From Pedobacter lusitanus (GTDB lineage: Bacteria > Bacteroidota > Bacteroidia > Sphingobacteriales > Sphingobacteriaceae), in contig NZ_CP157278.1 in assembly GCF_040026395.1 (NCBI RefSeq), positions 310,001 through 374,000 on the forward strand: DNA of 64,000 nucleotides, written 5' to 3'. Below the pieces are notes generated by a model, which did not search any database, was not told where the DNA came from, and saw only the letters and a list, made by a program, of their open reading frames with translations. How positions within the stretch are numbered: the stretch's first letter is position 1; every line of letters begins with the position of its first letter. Below are positions 62,736 to 64,000 of the stretch, in pieces. The translations under genes and the position numbers were made by a program.

Positions 62736-63530
62736 ATGAAAAACAAATTTCTACTGATCAGTACTGCGGTACTGTTCTGCCTGACCAGCTGTAAGAAAAG
62801 TGCCGATACCCAGGCACCTGCAGAAACCGATCAAAAACAACAGGAAACTGCTTTACACTCAGGTTTCGCCTGCCAGATGAAAGTACCTGTTCATACTGGC
62901 CCGGTAACCGAAGCGAATGGCCCTGCCAATCAGCTCTGGACAAATGGAAGTACAATTAAAGTACGTTTTAGCGGCGGATCAACCTATGTTCGCAGTAAAG
63001 TAAAACAGTACGCTAAAAGCTGGGAAGCTTCTGCAAATGTGACTTTCTCTTTTGTTGCAGATAATGCAGCTGCCGACATCAAAATTGCTTTTGACCAGAA
63101 TGATGGATCTTGGTCATATGTAGGCAAAGAATCTAAAAACTATTCTCCTTCAATGAACTATGGCTGGTTTAATGACAATACCAGTGATACAGAGTTCAGA
63201 AGAACAGTTACACATGAGTTTGGTCATGCTTTAGGCCTTAACCATGAGCAGTCTCACCCTGATGCTAATATTCCATGGAATACACAGGCAGTGTATGACT
63301 ATTATATGGGCCCGCCAAACAACTGGTCTAAAGAAGATGTAGATTTTAATGTACTTGCTGTAGAGTCAAGAACAGGATTAAACTACACGGCTTATGATTC
63401 AGCTTCAATTATGCATTACCCTGTTGAAGCACGTTTCACTACCAACAATAAAACGATTGCAGCCAATAACACTACTATTTCTGCAAAAGATGTTTTATAT
63501 ATGAAAACGTATTATCCTGGCAGAAGTTAA
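62736..63530 (+). CDS. Astacin-like (M12A) zinc metalloprotease lipoprotein, copy 2
   Basis: This 264-aa tandem paralogue of the previous gene has the same lipobox (FCLTSC, then KKSADTQ), zinc motif HEFGHALGLNHEQSHP (His160) and Met-turn SIMHYPVEARF. Changes cluster in the region after the signal peptide and near GSTYVRSKVKQYAKSW; the active-site parts are nearly identical. Each copy has its own terminator, so they can be expressed separately. An upstream ATG at 62682 is possible but the 62736 start gives the lipoprotein signal. Confidence 0.92.
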   Translation: MKNKFLLISTAVLFCLTSCKKSADTQAPAETDQKQQETALHSGFACQMKVPVHTGPVTEANGPANQLWTNGSTIKVRFSGGSTYVRSKVKQYAKSWEASANVTFSFVADNAAADIKIAFDQNDGSWSYVGKESKNYSPSMNYGWFNDNTSDTEFRRTVTHEFGHALGLNHEQSHPDANIPWNTQAVYDYYMGPPNNWSKEDVDFNVLAVESRTGLNYTAYDSASIMHYPVEARFTTNNKTIAANNTTISAKDVLYMKTYYPGRS

Positions 63531-63551
63531 TTATTGAACCATATTATTTTG

Positions 63552-63578
63552 AAAAAGGGTGCTTATGCACCCTTTTTT
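63552..63578. terminator. Bidirectional terminator between metalloprotease 2 and the susD-like gene
   Basis: An 11-bp stem aaaaagggtgc / gcacccttttt with loop ttat; T-rich on the plus side and T-rich in reverse too. It serves the convergent genes, overlapping the susD-like stop. Confidence 0.8.
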
Positions 63579-64000
63579 ATTGCCAGCCTGGATTTTGTTC
63601 CATACGGGTGATGTTAATTTCATTTTGAGGAATTGGCATATACCACATTTTTGTATCAAATGGTCTGTTTTCAGTAACAGTAATTGTGTAATTTGCACTT
63701 GAAGAATCCCAAACTATCCCTTTGATATCACCGCCGAAATTCAGTTTCCATCTCCTGTCATCAAAAAAACGATGCTCTTCAAACGTGAGCTCAATCCTTC
63801 GCTCATGTCTGATAGCGAGTCTCATTTGTACTTTGGATAATCCGGTAGGTAAATCTGGTAGTCCGGCTCTTGTCCGGATTAAATTGATATAAGTATAAAT
63901 GAGCGGATCGGCCGCCGGGTCATTATTTGCTTCATTGCTGGCTTCTGCATAATTGAGGTAGATCTCTGCCAGCCTAAACCAAATACTCATCATTTGTCTT
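63577..64000 (-). CDS. SusD/RagB-family outer-membrane lipoprotein, C-terminal part (5' end beyond window)
   Basis: The last 141 residues of a SusD homologue are visible and the frame is open at the right edge. Signature SusD elements are IWFRLAEIYLNYAEASNEAN, INLIRTRAGLPDL, AIRHERRIELTFEEHRFFDD and the end MWYMPIPQNEINITRMEQNP. SusD proteins bind glycans on the cell surface beside a SusC TonB receptor; the SusC gene should lie to the right on the minus strand, upstream of this gene. The substrate is unknown. Confidence 0.94.
   Translation of the reverse strand, partial: RQMMSIWFRLAEIYLNYAEASNEANNDPAADPLIYTYINLIRTRAGLPDLPTGLSKVQMRLAIRHERRIELTFEEHRFFDDRRWKLNFGGDIKGIVWDSSSANYTITVTENRPFDTKMWYMPIPQNEINITRMEQNPGWQ

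Noticed and set aside
62736..64000. Metalloproteases as part of the susD locus
   Set aside because: A strong bidirectional terminator and opposite orientation separate them; no shared transcript is possible.

Overview
The window looks like a chromosome segment of a Bacteroidota bacterium, most likely Sphingobacteriaceae (Pedobacter-like). This is inferred from the moderate to low G+C, the TAnnTTTG-type promoters, the sparse Shine-Dalgarno sites, and typical families: SusD, TonB receptors with carboxypeptidase-regulatory domains, a TPR regulator with a C-terminal HTH, GH92 and a Bacteroidota-type tyrosine recombinase. No search was run; names rest on motifs and recall of families.

Layout. 1-8.1 kb (minus): a large thioester-containing alpha-2-macroglobulin (cut by the left edge), a small unknown gene and topA. 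8.3-14.2 kb: glutathione peroxidase, a 5'-nucleotidase split into two genes, mnmA, and a secreted GH92 mannosidase. 14.37 kb: tRNA-Lys(TTT), which carries a roughly 6.45 kb integrated element (14422-20900) bounded by 24-bp copies of the tRNA 3' end. The element encodes an integrase, an XRE repressor with an unknown partner gene, two unusually structured non-coding stretches, and a two-gene cargo: an OLD-like ATPase/TOPRIM protein and a protein with a PD-(D/E)XK-like motif (DUF6602-like). I read that pair as a candidate anti-phage module, and it is the most interesting item in the window.

21-34.8 kb: a decayed serine-hydrolase remnant beside the right att copy, AraC regulators, a secreted agmatine-deiminase-family lipoprotein, small proteins including an orphan Imm22-like immunity protein, a 2-hydroxyacid dehydrogenase, an amidohydrolase with an ankyrin lipoprotein, an aquaporin, an acetyltransferase, and a molybdate ABC transporter (modABC) followed by map.

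35-51 kb: an operon of mprF (aminoacyl-phosphatidylglycerol synthase) with an AcvB/VirJ-like hydrolase and anmK, then a PLC-like phosphodiesterase, an outer-membrane barrel, a type II NADH dehydrogenase, a two-component system, a class III aminotransferase, a lone receiver protein, a TSUP permease and cardiolipin synthase. Several of these act on membrane lipids.

51.5-61.7 kb: a TPR-HTH regulator in front of a tightly packed organophosphate/phytate operon: TonB receptor, beta-helix lipoprotein, beta-propeller phytase lipoprotein, purple-acid-phosphatase-like enzyme, and a fused imelysin-like/di-haem peroxidase. 61.8-63.5 kb: two tandem paralogous astacin-like metalloprotease lipoproteins. The right edge holds the C-terminal part of a SusD homologue on the minus strand.
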